This document shows positions 14,749-21,099 of a stretch of DNA of 21,099 bases, in pieces. The position numbers and the translations under genes are program-made. Positions within the stretch are counted from its first letter, which is position 1. Each line of letters begins with the position of its first letter. Source of the stretch: Betaproteobacteria bacterium (GTDB taxonomy: Bacteria; Pseudomonadota; Gammaproteobacteria; Burkholderiales; Burkholderiaceae_C); contig VBCQ01000017.1 in the NCBI GenBank assembly GCA_005882155.1, forward strand, positions 1-21,099. The letters are read 5' to 3'. Below the pieces are notes generated by a model that was given only the letters and a program-made list of their open reading frames with translations, searched no databases and was not told the origin of the DNA.

Positions 14749-14854
14749 GTGAATTCCGGCAATCAATTCCCCGACCGAACTGGACAGGGCGCTGGGCCCG
14801 AGGGCCCGTGAAGCACCAAAAAGCGAAGTCCGTGCCAAGCACAACGCGCTCGGG

Positions 14855-16912
14855 CTAAAAGAGGCTGACCCGGTCGACCTGCGTGACGATCTTGCTGCGC
14901 ATCTGCAGCGGCTGGCGGCCGCCCTGCTCGAGCACCTTGGCGTGCGCGGCGGCGTCCATCGGGCGGAAGAAGCGAAAGCCCTGCAGCAGGTCGCAGCCCA
15001 GGCGCTCGAGGCCGATCGACTGCTCTGCGGTCTCGATGCCCTCGGCGATGATCGTCAGCTTCAGGCTTTTGCCGATGTCGATGATCGCGCCCAGCGTCGT
15101 TGGCCCGATCGCCAGGCCCTCGGTGTCGAGGACGAACGCGCGGTCGATCTTCAGGATGTCGAAGGGCAGCGTCTTCAGCATCGAGATGCTCGAGTAGCCG
15201 GTGCCGAAGTCGTCGAGCGCGAGACGAAAGCCGAGCGAGCGCAGATGGTTCAGCGTCGCCTTGGCCTTTTCCACGTCTTCCATCACCGCCGACTCGGTGA
15301 CCTCGAGCACGATGGACGACGGCGACACGCCGGTCGCTTCGAGCACGGTTTCGACGCTTTGCACGTAGTTCACGTGCATCAGCTGGCGCGGCGACACGTT
15401 GACGCTGATCGACGTCGGCAGCCCCACTTCCTCGAGCCGGCGTGCCTGCATGCAGGCGTGCTCGAGCACCCACTGCCCGATCTGCAGGATCTGGCCCGTC
15501 TTCTCGGCGACGTCGATGAACTGGCTCGGGCCGAGCAGCGTTCCATCGGCTGCACGCATGCGCACGAGCGCTTCGGCGAGCACCGGCTGCTTCGTCTTCG
15601 CGTCGACGATGGGCTGGAAGTGCAGCACCAATCGGTCCTGCTGAAGCGCCAGCGTCAGCGCCTGCTCGACATCGAAGTCCTTGCGCATCGAATCGCTGTA
15701 CGTCGCGTTGTAGACGATCGCGAGGTTGCCGCCTTGCCGCTTGGCCGCGTACATCGCGCGGTCGGCGCGCGAGATCAGCTCGTCGGACGCGAGCTCGGGG
15801 TCGTCGCACAGCACGATGCCGATCGAGGTCTTCGGGTGCAGCAGCGCACCGTGGCACGAATACGGCTGGCTCACCGCATCGATGATGCGCGACGCGATCG
15901 AGCGCGCGCCGCCTTCGGTGGCGACGCCGTCGAACAGCGCGACAAACTCGTCGCCGCCCATTCGCGCCAGCGAATCGCCGGGCCGCAGGATCGAGCGCAC
16001 GCGGTTCGCGGTCTCGATCAGGTAGTCGTCGCCGGCGCTGTGGCCGAGCGAATCGTTGACCTGCTTGAAGCGGTCGAGGTCGAACAGAAACAGCACGAAC
16101 GGCCGCTCCTTGCTCGCGGCGCGGAATTGCGCCAGCGTGGCCGCGAGCGCGGCACGGTTCGGCAGGCCGGTCAGGTGGTCGGTCTGCGCGGCGCGCGTGA
16201 GCTTGTCGCGCAGCTCGTTGCGCGCCTCGACATTACGTGCCATCGCGATCGTCTCGGCGACGCGGCCGTTCAGGCCGTAGGCATGGCGCAGCGACATCTC
16301 GAGGCTGACGTAGCGGCCGTCCTTGTGGCGCCAGTTGCCTTCGAGCAGCACCGGCCGGCGCGAGCGAGCAGCGTCCTTCAGCGAGTCGATCCAGTAGTCG
16401 GTCTCGCCCGGATGCAGTAACTCGAGAATTCGGATTCCCTGCATTTCGTCCGGCGTATAGCCGAGGTGCGTCAGAATCGCCGCCGACACGTACTTGACGA
16501 GCCCCTTGGCGTCGATCTGCATCACGATGTCTTCGGAGTGCAGCTCCATGAAGCTGTAGCGCTCGACGCGCTCGGCCAGCGCCACCTGGCGCCGCTGCAT
16601 CTCGAGGAAGACCTGGTCGTAGCCGTTGACCATCGGCTGCAACACGACGGGCAAGCGCTCGCAGACGCCGTCGGGCAAGGGCAGGCGGAATTCGGCGAGG
16701 TGGCCGAGCGCCGTCTCGAGCGCACGCTCTTCGCTGTCGCGCCGCTTCAGTTCGCGGTAGGCCACGATCGCGGTGGCGGCCGCCAACGCGATCGTCGCCG
16801 GCAGAAAGCCGGGCGTGATCACAGCCAGCGCGAGGTTGACGACGCTGCTGGCGATCGCGACGACGGTGAGCGGGAGCAGCTTGCGCATCGGGAGCCCTGA
16901 AGCCGCGCGCAT
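14855..16912 (-). CDS. PAS-GGDEF-EAL cyclic di-GMP phosphodiesterase/cyclase
   Basis: This is a 685-residue signalling protein. Two membrane helices lie near 12-52, followed by a linker, a PAS domain (about 120-230), a GGDEF domain with M-G319-G-D-E-F323 and an intact RxxD inhibition site (R310-x-x-D313), and an EAL domain with E447-A-L449, EVTES (537-541), DDFGTGYSS (567-575), KIDRAFV and AEGIE. All visible EAL metal and catalytic residues are present, so it can probably hydrolyse cyclic di-GMP; the GGDEF domain also looks intact. The start at 16912 is a choice; ATG 16888 (MRKLLPL) is equally good and neither has a strong Shine-Dalgarno. The gene lies 146 bp downstream of murA on the same strand, across a long inverted repeat. 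PAS-linked sensing is inferred. Confidence 0.94.
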   Translation of the reverse strand: MRAASGLPMRKLLPLTVVAIASSVVNLALAVITPGFLPATIALAAATAIVAYRELKRRDSEERALETALGHLAEFRLPLPDGVCERLPVVLQPMVNGYDQVFLEMQRRQVALAERVERYSFMELHSEDIVMQIDAKGLVKYVSAAILTHLGYTPDEMQGIRILELLHPGETDYWIDSLKDAARSRRPVLLEGNWRHKDGRYVSLEMSLRHAYGLNGRVAETIAMARNVEARNELRDKLTRAAQTDHLTGLPNRAALAATLAQFRAASKERPFVLFLFDLDRFKQVNDSLGHSAGDDYLIETANRVRSILRPGDSLARMGGDEFVALFDGVATEGGARSIASRIIDAVSQPYSCHGALLHPKTSIGIVLCDDPELASDELISRADRAMYAAKRQGGNLAIVYNATYSDSMRKDFDVEQALTLALQQDRLVLHFQPIVDAKTKQPVLAEALVRMRAADGTLLGPSQFIDVAEKTGQILQIGQWVLEHACMQARRLEEVGLPTSISVNVSPRQLMHVNYVQSVETVLEATGVSPSSIVLEVTESAVMEDVEKAKATLNHLRSLGFRLALDDFGTGYSSISMLKTLPFDILKIDRAFVLDTEGLAIGPTTLGAIIDIGKSLKLTIIAEGIETAEQSIGLERLGCDLLQGFRFFRPMDAAAHAKVLEQGGRQPLQMRSKIVTQVDRVSLF

Positions 16913-16983
16913 CTCGCTGGCCCGGGGCCAGACATTGCGACGCTATCCGCTATATCGGCTGCAGCGCGCTTGCACCCAAGCGC

Positions 16984-17044
16984 GGGCGTCGACTTATTGC
17001 GTCACGTGGCGCGCCGGGGGTCCGCGCCGCGCAATAAGTCACGC
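16984..17044. repeat. 61-bp nested inverted repeat between murA and the EAL gene
   Basis: The outer arms GACTTATTGCG (16990-17000) and CGCAATAAGTC (17029-17039) are perfect 11-bp inverted copies. Pairing extends outward by GGCGT (16984-16988) and ACGCC (17040-17044) with one bulged base at 16989. Inside, GGCGCG (17007-17012) and CGCGCC (17022-17027) form a second stem. The element begins 15 bp past the murA stop. No T-run follows on either strand, so it is not a canonical terminator, although as RNA it would fold strongly. It could be a paired protein-binding site, an mRNA stabiliser or a small palindromic element. Confidence 0.75.
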
Positions 17045-17058
17045 CTCGATCGACCTCG

Positions 17059-18360
17059 TCAATCGCCCTCGACCCAGTCGATTCGCGCGCCGAGCGAGCC
17101 GAGGTTCTCGACGAAGCGCGGATGGGCACGGCGGATCGGCGTCGCGTTGCGGATCACCGAGCGCCCGGGGATGCTGGCCGCGAGCATCAGCAGTGCGATC
17201 GCCACCCGAATGATGTAGGGGCTCTCGACTTCGGCCGGCACGAGCGGCTTGCCGCCGAAGGTCACGAGGCGGTGCGGGTCGGACAGGAACACATGGGCGC
17301 CGAACTTCGACAGCTCGGCGGTCCAGCCGAGCGCGCCGTCGTAGACCTTGTTCCAGAACATCATGCTGCCGTCGGCGCGCGCACCGAGCGCGATGAAGAT
17401 CGGCAGCAAGTCGACCGGCAGATACGGCCACGGCGCGGCCTCGACCTTTTGCAGGATGTTGCGGGTGAACGGCTCGCGCACCTGCAGCCGGCCGTCGACG
17501 ACGGCACTCGACCAGCCGTTCTCATGGGTCACACGAACGCCGAATTTCGCGAAGGTGCGATCGATCAGCGGGAATTGCTCGGGTGTCGAGTTCTTCACTG
17601 CGACGTCGCCGCCGGTGATCGCACCGAGCGCGAGGAATGTCACGACCTCGTGGAAGTCCTCGGTGAAGCCGAACTCGCCGCCGCCCAACGCGTCGACGCC
17701 TCTGATCGTCAATCGCGAGGTGCCGATCCCTTCGATGCGCGCGCCGAGCATCGTCATGAAGCTGCAGAACTCCTGCACATGCGGCTCCGATGCGGCGTTC
17801 ATCAAGGTCGAGGTGCCCGACGCGAGCGCCGCGCAGAGCACGAAGTTCTCGGTCGTCGTGACCGACGCGTAATCGAGCCAATGCTGAGTCGCATGCAGCG
17901 GGCCGCGGCTGCGAACGATCAGCGCGTCGGGCGTGCGCTGCACCTCGCCGCCGAATCGCTGCAGCACCTCCACATGCGGGTCGATCTCGCGCACGCCGAG
18001 CGTGCAGCCCTGCACGTCGTTCTCGATTCGCGCCACGCCGAAGCGCGCCAGCAGCGGCGGCACCAGCATGATCGACGAGCGCATCTCTTCGGGCAGGCGG
18101 TGCGAGCGCTCGTCGAAGCGCGTGTCGCGATGGTGGACGTCGAGCACGCCGCTGGCGAAGTCGACCTCGACGCTGCTGCCGAGCGTACGGAAGATCTCTA
18201 GGATCTTCTTCACGTCGGTAATCTCGGGTACACCGCGCAAGCGCACCGGCTGGCGCGTCAGCAGCGTCGCGCACAGGATCGGCAGCACCGCGTTCTTGTT
18301 GGCCGACGGAACGATGCGGCCCGTCAGCGGGGTGCCGCCGTGAACGACGAGGTTGGACAT
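17059..18360 (-). CDS. MurA-like UDP-N-acetylglucosamine 1-carboxyvinyltransferase (divergent paralogue)
   Basis: This 433-residue EPSP-synthase-fold enzyme resembles MurA, which transfers enolpyruvate from PEP to UDP-GlcNAc in the first step of peptidoglycan precursor synthesis. Counterparts of key residues are visible: K22 in ANKNAVLPIL, C119 and R124 in QGCTLGVREID (E. coli Cys115/Arg120), D317 in YLPVDLLPIF (Asp305) and R385. The segments are divergent: QGCTLGVRE replaces the usual GGCAIGARP, and an inserted stretch MMFWNKVYDGALG is unusual. In Burkholderiales the housekeeping murA is normally next to hisG, so this is probably a second, specialised copy. ATG 18360 is chosen by alignment to the MurA N-terminus; its Shine-Dalgarno is poor. 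Divergent transcription from a DD-peptidase gene fits a cell-wall role. Confidence 0.88.
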   Translation of the reverse strand: MSNLVVHGGTPLTGRIVPSANKNAVLPILCATLLTRQPVRLRGVPEITDVKKILEIFRTLGSSVEVDFASGVLDVHHRDTRFDERSHRLPEEMRSSIMLVPPLLARFGVARIENDVQGCTLGVREIDPHVEVLQRFGGEVQRTPDALIVRSRGPLHATQHWLDYASVTTTENFVLCAALASGTSTLMNAASEPHVQEFCSFMTMLGARIEGIGTSRLTIRGVDALGGGEFGFTEDFHEVVTFLALGAITGGDVAVKNSTPEQFPLIDRTFAKFGVRVTHENGWSSAVVDGRLQVREPFTRNILQKVEAAPWPYLPVDLLPIFIALGARADGSMMFWNKVYDGALGWTAELSKFGAHVFLSDPHRLVTFGGKPLVPAEVESPYIIRVAIALLMLAASIPGRSVIRNATPIRRAHPRFVENLGSLGARIDWVEGD

Positions 18361-18672
18361 GGCGTTGAGATCGGGTTGGACAGCGATGGACTGTCGCGCT
18401 TCGCGGTGAAGCAGGAATGAAGTCCATGAAGTCTGCGTGAAGTTCAGCGTGTCCACGCAGCGCTCGCGGCATTCGCCGTGCCCGAGTTGTATGCAGTTTT
18501 TACACAGGCACTTGCATCCCCGGTGGCGCGACGAACTTTCACTTTCCTTTGAATCTCGCGGAACCACTGTTGCGAGCTGTAGTCGGAGCACAGCGCGCGC
18601 GGCCCCGTGTTCAGCGGCCCTGCCGCGCTGCTCGCATCTCCTTCCATGTGACCTTCGATCGCGAAAGACCGA
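18361..18672. promoter_or_regulatory. 312-bp divergent intergenic region of murA-like and DD-peptidase genes
   Basis: No convincing gene is visible here; the short frames that cross it lack ribosome sites and codon bias. It must hold the promoters of both flanking genes. Features seen are four TGAAG repeats near murA (18407-18442), a tandem ACTTTC ACTTTC at 18535-18546, and an AT-rich patch around TTGTATGCAGTTTTTACA at 18487-18504. I could not identify convincing -35/-10 pairs. Confidence 0.5.
18406..18444. repeat. Four helically phased TGAAG repeats upstream of murA-like gene
   Basis: TGAAG occurs at 18407, 18418, 18427 and 18438, with spacings of 11, 9 and 11 bp. The middle two lie in an exact 9-bp tandem (ATGAAGTC plus C or T). 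The cluster lies 47-84 bp upstream of the murA-like start codon. Spacing close to one helical turn suggests a regulator binding side by side, but no known box is recognised. Confidence 0.5.
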
Positions 18673-19491
18673 ATGCTGAAGAACGCCCTGCTCACGCTGC
18701 TTTTTCTCGTCATGTGCAACGCCAGCTGGGGCGCCGTGTCGTTCGGCTCGGCCCATGCACTGGTGGTCGACGAGGAAAGCGGTGAAGTGCTGCTCGAAAA
18801 AGACGCCGCCACCGCCGCACCGATCGCGTCGATGACCAAGCTGATGACCGCGATGGTCGTGCTCGACGCGCATCTCGCCCCCGACCAGACGATCACGATC
18901 ACCCGAGACGATCTCGACAACCTGAAGCACACCCGCTCCGGCGTGCCGGTCGGTGCCTAGTTCGCGCGCCGCACTTTGATCGAGCTGGCACTGATGTCAT
19001 CGGACAATCACGCGGCAGCAGCGTTGGCGCGGACCTACCCCGGCGGTCGCGACGCGTTTCTCGCCGCGACGCAGCGCAAGATCGAAGCGCTGAAGCTCGA
19101 GAACACCAGCCTCGTCGAACCGACCGGCCTGTCGCCGGAGAATCACGCGACCGCGCACGACATGGCCAAGATCGTCAAAGCGGCCGCCGACTACCCGCAG
19201 ATCGTGCAGGCGACCAGCCAGCGCAGCGACGTGATCAAGGTCAACGGCCGGCGCCGCGTCTTCCACAACACCAACGGCCTGGTCGGCAGCGCCGGCTGGG
19301 ACATCTCGGTGTCGAAGACCGGCTTCACCAATGAAGCGGGCCGTTGCCTGACGATGCAGCTGCAGGCCGCCGGGCGAAAGATTCTCGTCGTGCTGATGGG
19401 CGCGGTGGCCGGTGCCGAGCGCACGCTCGATGCGCACCGCATTCAGCGCTGGCTGGCGACTTCGGCGGCGATCGGCGGGTCGCGCCAGTAG
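18673..19491 (+). pseudogene. Second PbpG-type S11 DD-peptidase, interrupted by an in-frame amber codon
   Basis: The frame encodes a close paralogue of the DD-endopeptidase at 12219-13181, with a signal peptide ending near SWG20, SxxK at S53-M-T-K56, S110-D-N112 and a later KTG. Codon 96 is TAG (18958-18960), aligned without any gap to Val96 of the intact paralogue; the frame then stays open for another 176 codons with conserved sequence. The translated product is a 95-residue fragment that lacks SxN and KTG and should be inactive. The clean downstream frame means the lesion is recent, or a sequencing error, or suppressed. TAG also terminates this gene at 19489-19491 and the GGDEF gene, which argues against general recoding. 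Restart at TTG 18976 or ATG 18994 would lack SxxK and a signal peptide. Confidence 0.85.
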
Positions 19492-19503
19492 GACGGTCAG
19501 CCG

Positions 19504-19734
19504 CTAGCCACCCGCCTCGTCGAGCGCCTTGCACGACGGCGCGCACACCGCATGCGAGCGGCCGGCGAACTTGCGCGTTTTCATCATCGAGCGCGGGCGG
19601 TGCTTGCCGCACAGAAAGCACGACATCGTCGCCCCGCCGAACGACGACGCTGCCTTGAACGGCGAGCCGGGCGTCTTCGACTTGTAGCGCAGCCCGTCGG
19701 CGACGACCGTCGTCTTGATTTCAGGCCTTGCCAT
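19504..19734 (-). CDS. Small four-cysteine (putative zinc-binding) protein
   Basis: This 76-residue basic protein has C39-x2-C42 (CFLCGKHRPRSMMKTRKF) and C64-x3-C68 (VCAPSCK), an arrangement that could hold one zinc ion. The N-terminus MARPEIKTTVVADGLRYKSKT is charged and lacks signals, so it is cytoplasmic. ATG 19734 has AAAGGA about 9 nt upstream and lies inside the end of the preceding gene (14-bp overlap), which suggests coupled translation. It ends just beyond the damaged DD-peptidase, convergent with it. No function can be assigned; nucleic-acid binding is plausible from charge and cysteines, but this is inference. Confidence 0.75.
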   Translation of the reverse strand: MARPEIKTTVVADGLRYKSKTPGSPFKAASSFGGATMSCFLCGKHRPRSMMKTRKFAGRSHAVCAPSCKALDEAGG

Positions 19735-20074
19735 GGAGTTTGTCCTTTGCGCCGCCGCGCATCGCACGCTCGATCGCCTGACGCGCCTGCATTTCGGCGC
19801 GCATCGCCAGCTCGAGCGGCGACAGACACAGTCCGGCGTATTGATAGTTCAGATTTTCGTACAGCTCGGCCGCCGCTGGGTGGGTGCCGAGCAGCGCGCG
19901 CACCGTGTCGTTCGGCGCAGAGCCGGCGAATTCGTCGACCAGATGGAGCACGACCGAGCGGTACTGGGCGGCATCGACCGGAAGCGGGCTGCGCTCGAGC
20001 CGCTCGAGCAATTCGGCGAGCACATGCGTCACCACCAAGTCGGGTGCCGCAGACAGGGGTTTGGCAGCGTTCAT
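19721..20074 (-). CDS. Hypothetical helical protein
   Basis: This 117-residue protein is probably all-helical (LVVTHVLAELLERLERSPL, then ELYENLNYQYAGLCLSP and a basic Arg/Lys-rich end). No family is recognised and no signal peptide or membrane helix is seen. The start at 20074 (MNAAKPLS) is chosen over an ATG at 20095 that would add seven residues; Shine-Dalgarno support is weak for both. Its end overlaps the start of the four-cysteine protein by 14 bp, so both form a two-gene unit. It diverges from the GFA gene across about 95 bp. Confidence 0.72.
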   Translation of the reverse strand: MNAAKPLSAAPDLVVTHVLAELLERLERSPLPVDAAQYRSVVLHLVDEFAGSAPNDTVRALLGTHPAAAELYENLNYQYAGLCLSPLELAMRAEMQARQAIERAMRGGAKDKLHGKA

Positions 20075-20169
20075 GCTCCGCAATTGGGGCCGCAAAACCG
20101 AGTTGCAAGTGGCATGCCCAAGCCTCGTTCGCTACGATGCCGGACTGCTGCGGAACCGAGGAGAAGACG

Positions 20170-20652
20170 ATGACCCGCGCCGAAGATTTTCCGATCGAGG
20201 GTGGCTGCACCTGCCGCGCGGTGCGCTACCGGATGACGAGCGCACCGATGTTCGTCCACTGCTGCCACTGCCGCTGGTGCCAGCGCGAAACCGGTGCGTC
20301 GTTCGCGCTCAATGCGCTGATCGAGTCCGAGCGCGTGGTCGTGCTGAGCGGCACGCCGCAAGCGGTGAACACGCCTTCGAACAGCGGCAAGGGACAGAAG
20401 ATCGTTCGCTGCCCGACCTGCCGCATCGCGCTGTGGAGCCATTACGCAGGCGCCGGCGACAAGCTGAGCTTCGTGCGCGTCGGCACGCTCGACGACCCGG
20501 ACCGCGCGCCGCCCGACATCCACATCTTCACCGCGTCGAAGCAGCCTTGGGTCGTGCTGCCGCCGGACACGCCCGCGGTCGCCGAGTACTACGACCGCAA
20601 GGTCCACTGGCCGAGCGAAAGCCTGGCGCGGCTCAGTGCGCTGTTCGGCTGA
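20170..20652 (+). CDS. GFA family (glutathione-dependent formaldehyde-activating-like) zinc protein
   Basis: This 160-residue protein has the Gfa/CENP-V fold with the usual zinc ligands: C13-x-C15, C32-x-C34-x2-C37 in HCCHCRWCQRETGASF, and C81-x2-C84 in RCPTCRIALWS. The named prototype was reported to promote glutathione-formaldehyde adduct formation, but most members have unknown substrates. Length is typical. ATG 20170 is preceded by GAGGAG at about 6 nt spacing, which fixes the start. It is transcribed divergently from the helical hypothetical gene and converges with the thioesterase, whose stop is only 4 bp away. Confidence 0.93.
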   Translation: MTRAEDFPIEGGCTCRAVRYRMTSAPMFVHCCHCRWCQRETGASFALNALIESERVVVLSGTPQAVNTPSNSGKGQKIVRCPTCRIALWSHYAGAGDKLSFVRVGTLDDPDRAPPDIHIFTASKQPWVVLPPDTPAVAEYYDRKVHWPSESLARLSALFG

Positions 20653-20656
20653 CCGC

Positions 20657-21085
20657 TCACTCCGCTTTCGGATACAGGATCATCTGCGTGCAGCGAAACA
20701 GCGCGAGCGTCTTGCCGCTGTCGGCGCTGGTCACCGTCGCGTCCCAGACCTGCGTGGTCTTGCCCAGATGTACCGCTTTCGCGACGCATTCGACCGTGCC
20801 GTCGCGCACCGTGCCGAGGTGATTCGACTTGAGCTCGAGCGTGGTGAAGCCGCTCGCGCCCTCGGGCAGATTCGACACGCAGCCATAGCCGGCACAGGTG
20901 TCGGCGAGCGTCACGACGCTGCCCGCGTGCAGAAAGCCGTTCGGCGCCATCAGCTGCTTGGTCACCGTGAAGCGGGCTCGCATCTCGCCCGGCGACACCT
21001 GCGTCACGACGATGCCGAGGTGGTCCGGAAGATGGTCGACGCCGAATCGGTTGAAGTGCGCGGCGGTGTAGTCGGATGGCCTCAT
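20657..21085 (-). CDS. PaaI-family hotdog-fold thioesterase
   Basis: This 142-residue protein has a single hotdog domain with the PaaI-type helix-loop NGFLHAGSVVTLADTCAGYG (about 50-69), where the usual HGG is HAG and the Asp in LAD is the common catalytic residue. A central helix and strands FTTLELKSNHLGT and VTSADSGKTLALFRCTQMILYP complete the fold. It should hydrolyse acyl-CoA thioesters; substrate unknown. ATG 21085 is chosen because AGGAG lies 6 nt upstream; an adjacent TTG at 21088 would add only one residue. It converges with the GFA gene with almost no gap. No link to the leucine operon is visible apart from general CoA metabolism. Confidence 0.92.
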   Translation of the reverse strand: MRPSDYTAAHFNRFGVDHLPDHLGIVVTQVSPGEMRARFTVTKQLMAPNGFLHAGSVVTLADTCAGYGCVSNLPEGASGFTTLELKSNHLGTVRDGTVECVAKAVHLGKTTQVWDATVTSADSGKTLALFRCTQMILYPKAE

Positions 21086-21099
21086 CAAAGCTCCTGTCA

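Noticed and set aside
14794..14807. GGGCC/GGCCC hairpin downstream of the EAL gene as an intrinsic terminator.
   Set aside because: The stem is only five pairs and no T-run follows on the minus strand, so a terminator cannot be supported.
14942..16420. A 492-codon plus-strand open frame antisense to the EAL gene.
   Set aside because: The composition is rich in Arg, Asp and Val as expected from the complement of the EAL gene, and no motif is present.
18958..18960. General reassignment of TAG to a sense codon, given TAG in two interrupted genes.
   Set aside because: TAG is used as the natural stop of both the GGDEF gene (14590-14592) and this peptidase gene (19489-19491), and the frame behind TAG 13327 has no start codon even if read through.

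Overview
The window is high-GC DNA whose gene content suggests a betaproteobacterium of the order Burkholderiales (Rubrivivax/Leptothrix/Methylibium-like). That placement is inferred from protein character, codon use with G/C at third positions, and the leucine-degradation gene set. No ribosomal RNA or other phylogenetic marker is present. I found no rRNA, tRNA, CRISPR array, insertion sequence or phage gene.

Left part (1-9551), almost all on the minus strand: an MHS-type major facilitator transporter cut by the window edge (1-834); a tightly overlapping operon of mvaB (HMG-CoA lyase), a YbaK/ProX-type tRNA-editing protein, a DUF1289 protein and a 2-hydroxychromene-2-carboxylate isomerase-like protein (3269-1029); and the leucine/isovalerate (liu) operon mccB, exported protein, dinB-like, liuC and mccA (9551-3661). 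MccA and MccB carboxylate 3-methylcrotonyl-CoA, LiuC hydrates 3-methylglutaconyl-CoA, and HMG-CoA lyase splits HMG-CoA to acetoacetate and acetyl-CoA. Isovaleryl-CoA dehydrogenase (liuA) and a MerR- or TetR-type liu regulator are not in the window. An AraC-family regulator (9679-10698) diverges from mccB instead. A small plus-strand gene (3369-3701) sits between mvaB and mccA.

Right part (10739-19491) is dominated by cell-envelope and second-messenger genes: a lipoprotein with a beta-lactamase-like SxxK fold, an intact DD-endopeptidase of the PbpG/S11 type, a membrane GGDEF protein, a 40-residue His-rich membrane protein, a PAS-GGDEF-EAL protein, a divergent MurA paralogue and a second S11 DD-peptidase. 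Two of these genes are damaged. The second DD-peptidase has an in-frame amber codon at codon 96, and the GGDEF protein has its N-terminal transmembrane helix cut off from any start codon. These are real lesions, sequencing errors or, less likely, recoding events.

Right end (19504-21085): a small four-cysteine protein overlapping a hypothetical gene, a GFA-family zinc protein and a PaaI-type hotdog thioesterase.

Non-coding structure includes a 61-bp nested inverted repeat at 16984-17044, two CCCTCTC/GAGAGGG palindromes flanking liu genes, a 22-bp tandem direct repeat plus a leader hairpin upstream of the transporter, and phased TGAAG repeats upstream of murA. I see no clearly new multi-gene system. 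The best leads are the two disrupted genes, the 61-bp inverted repeat and the envelope/c-di-GMP locus.
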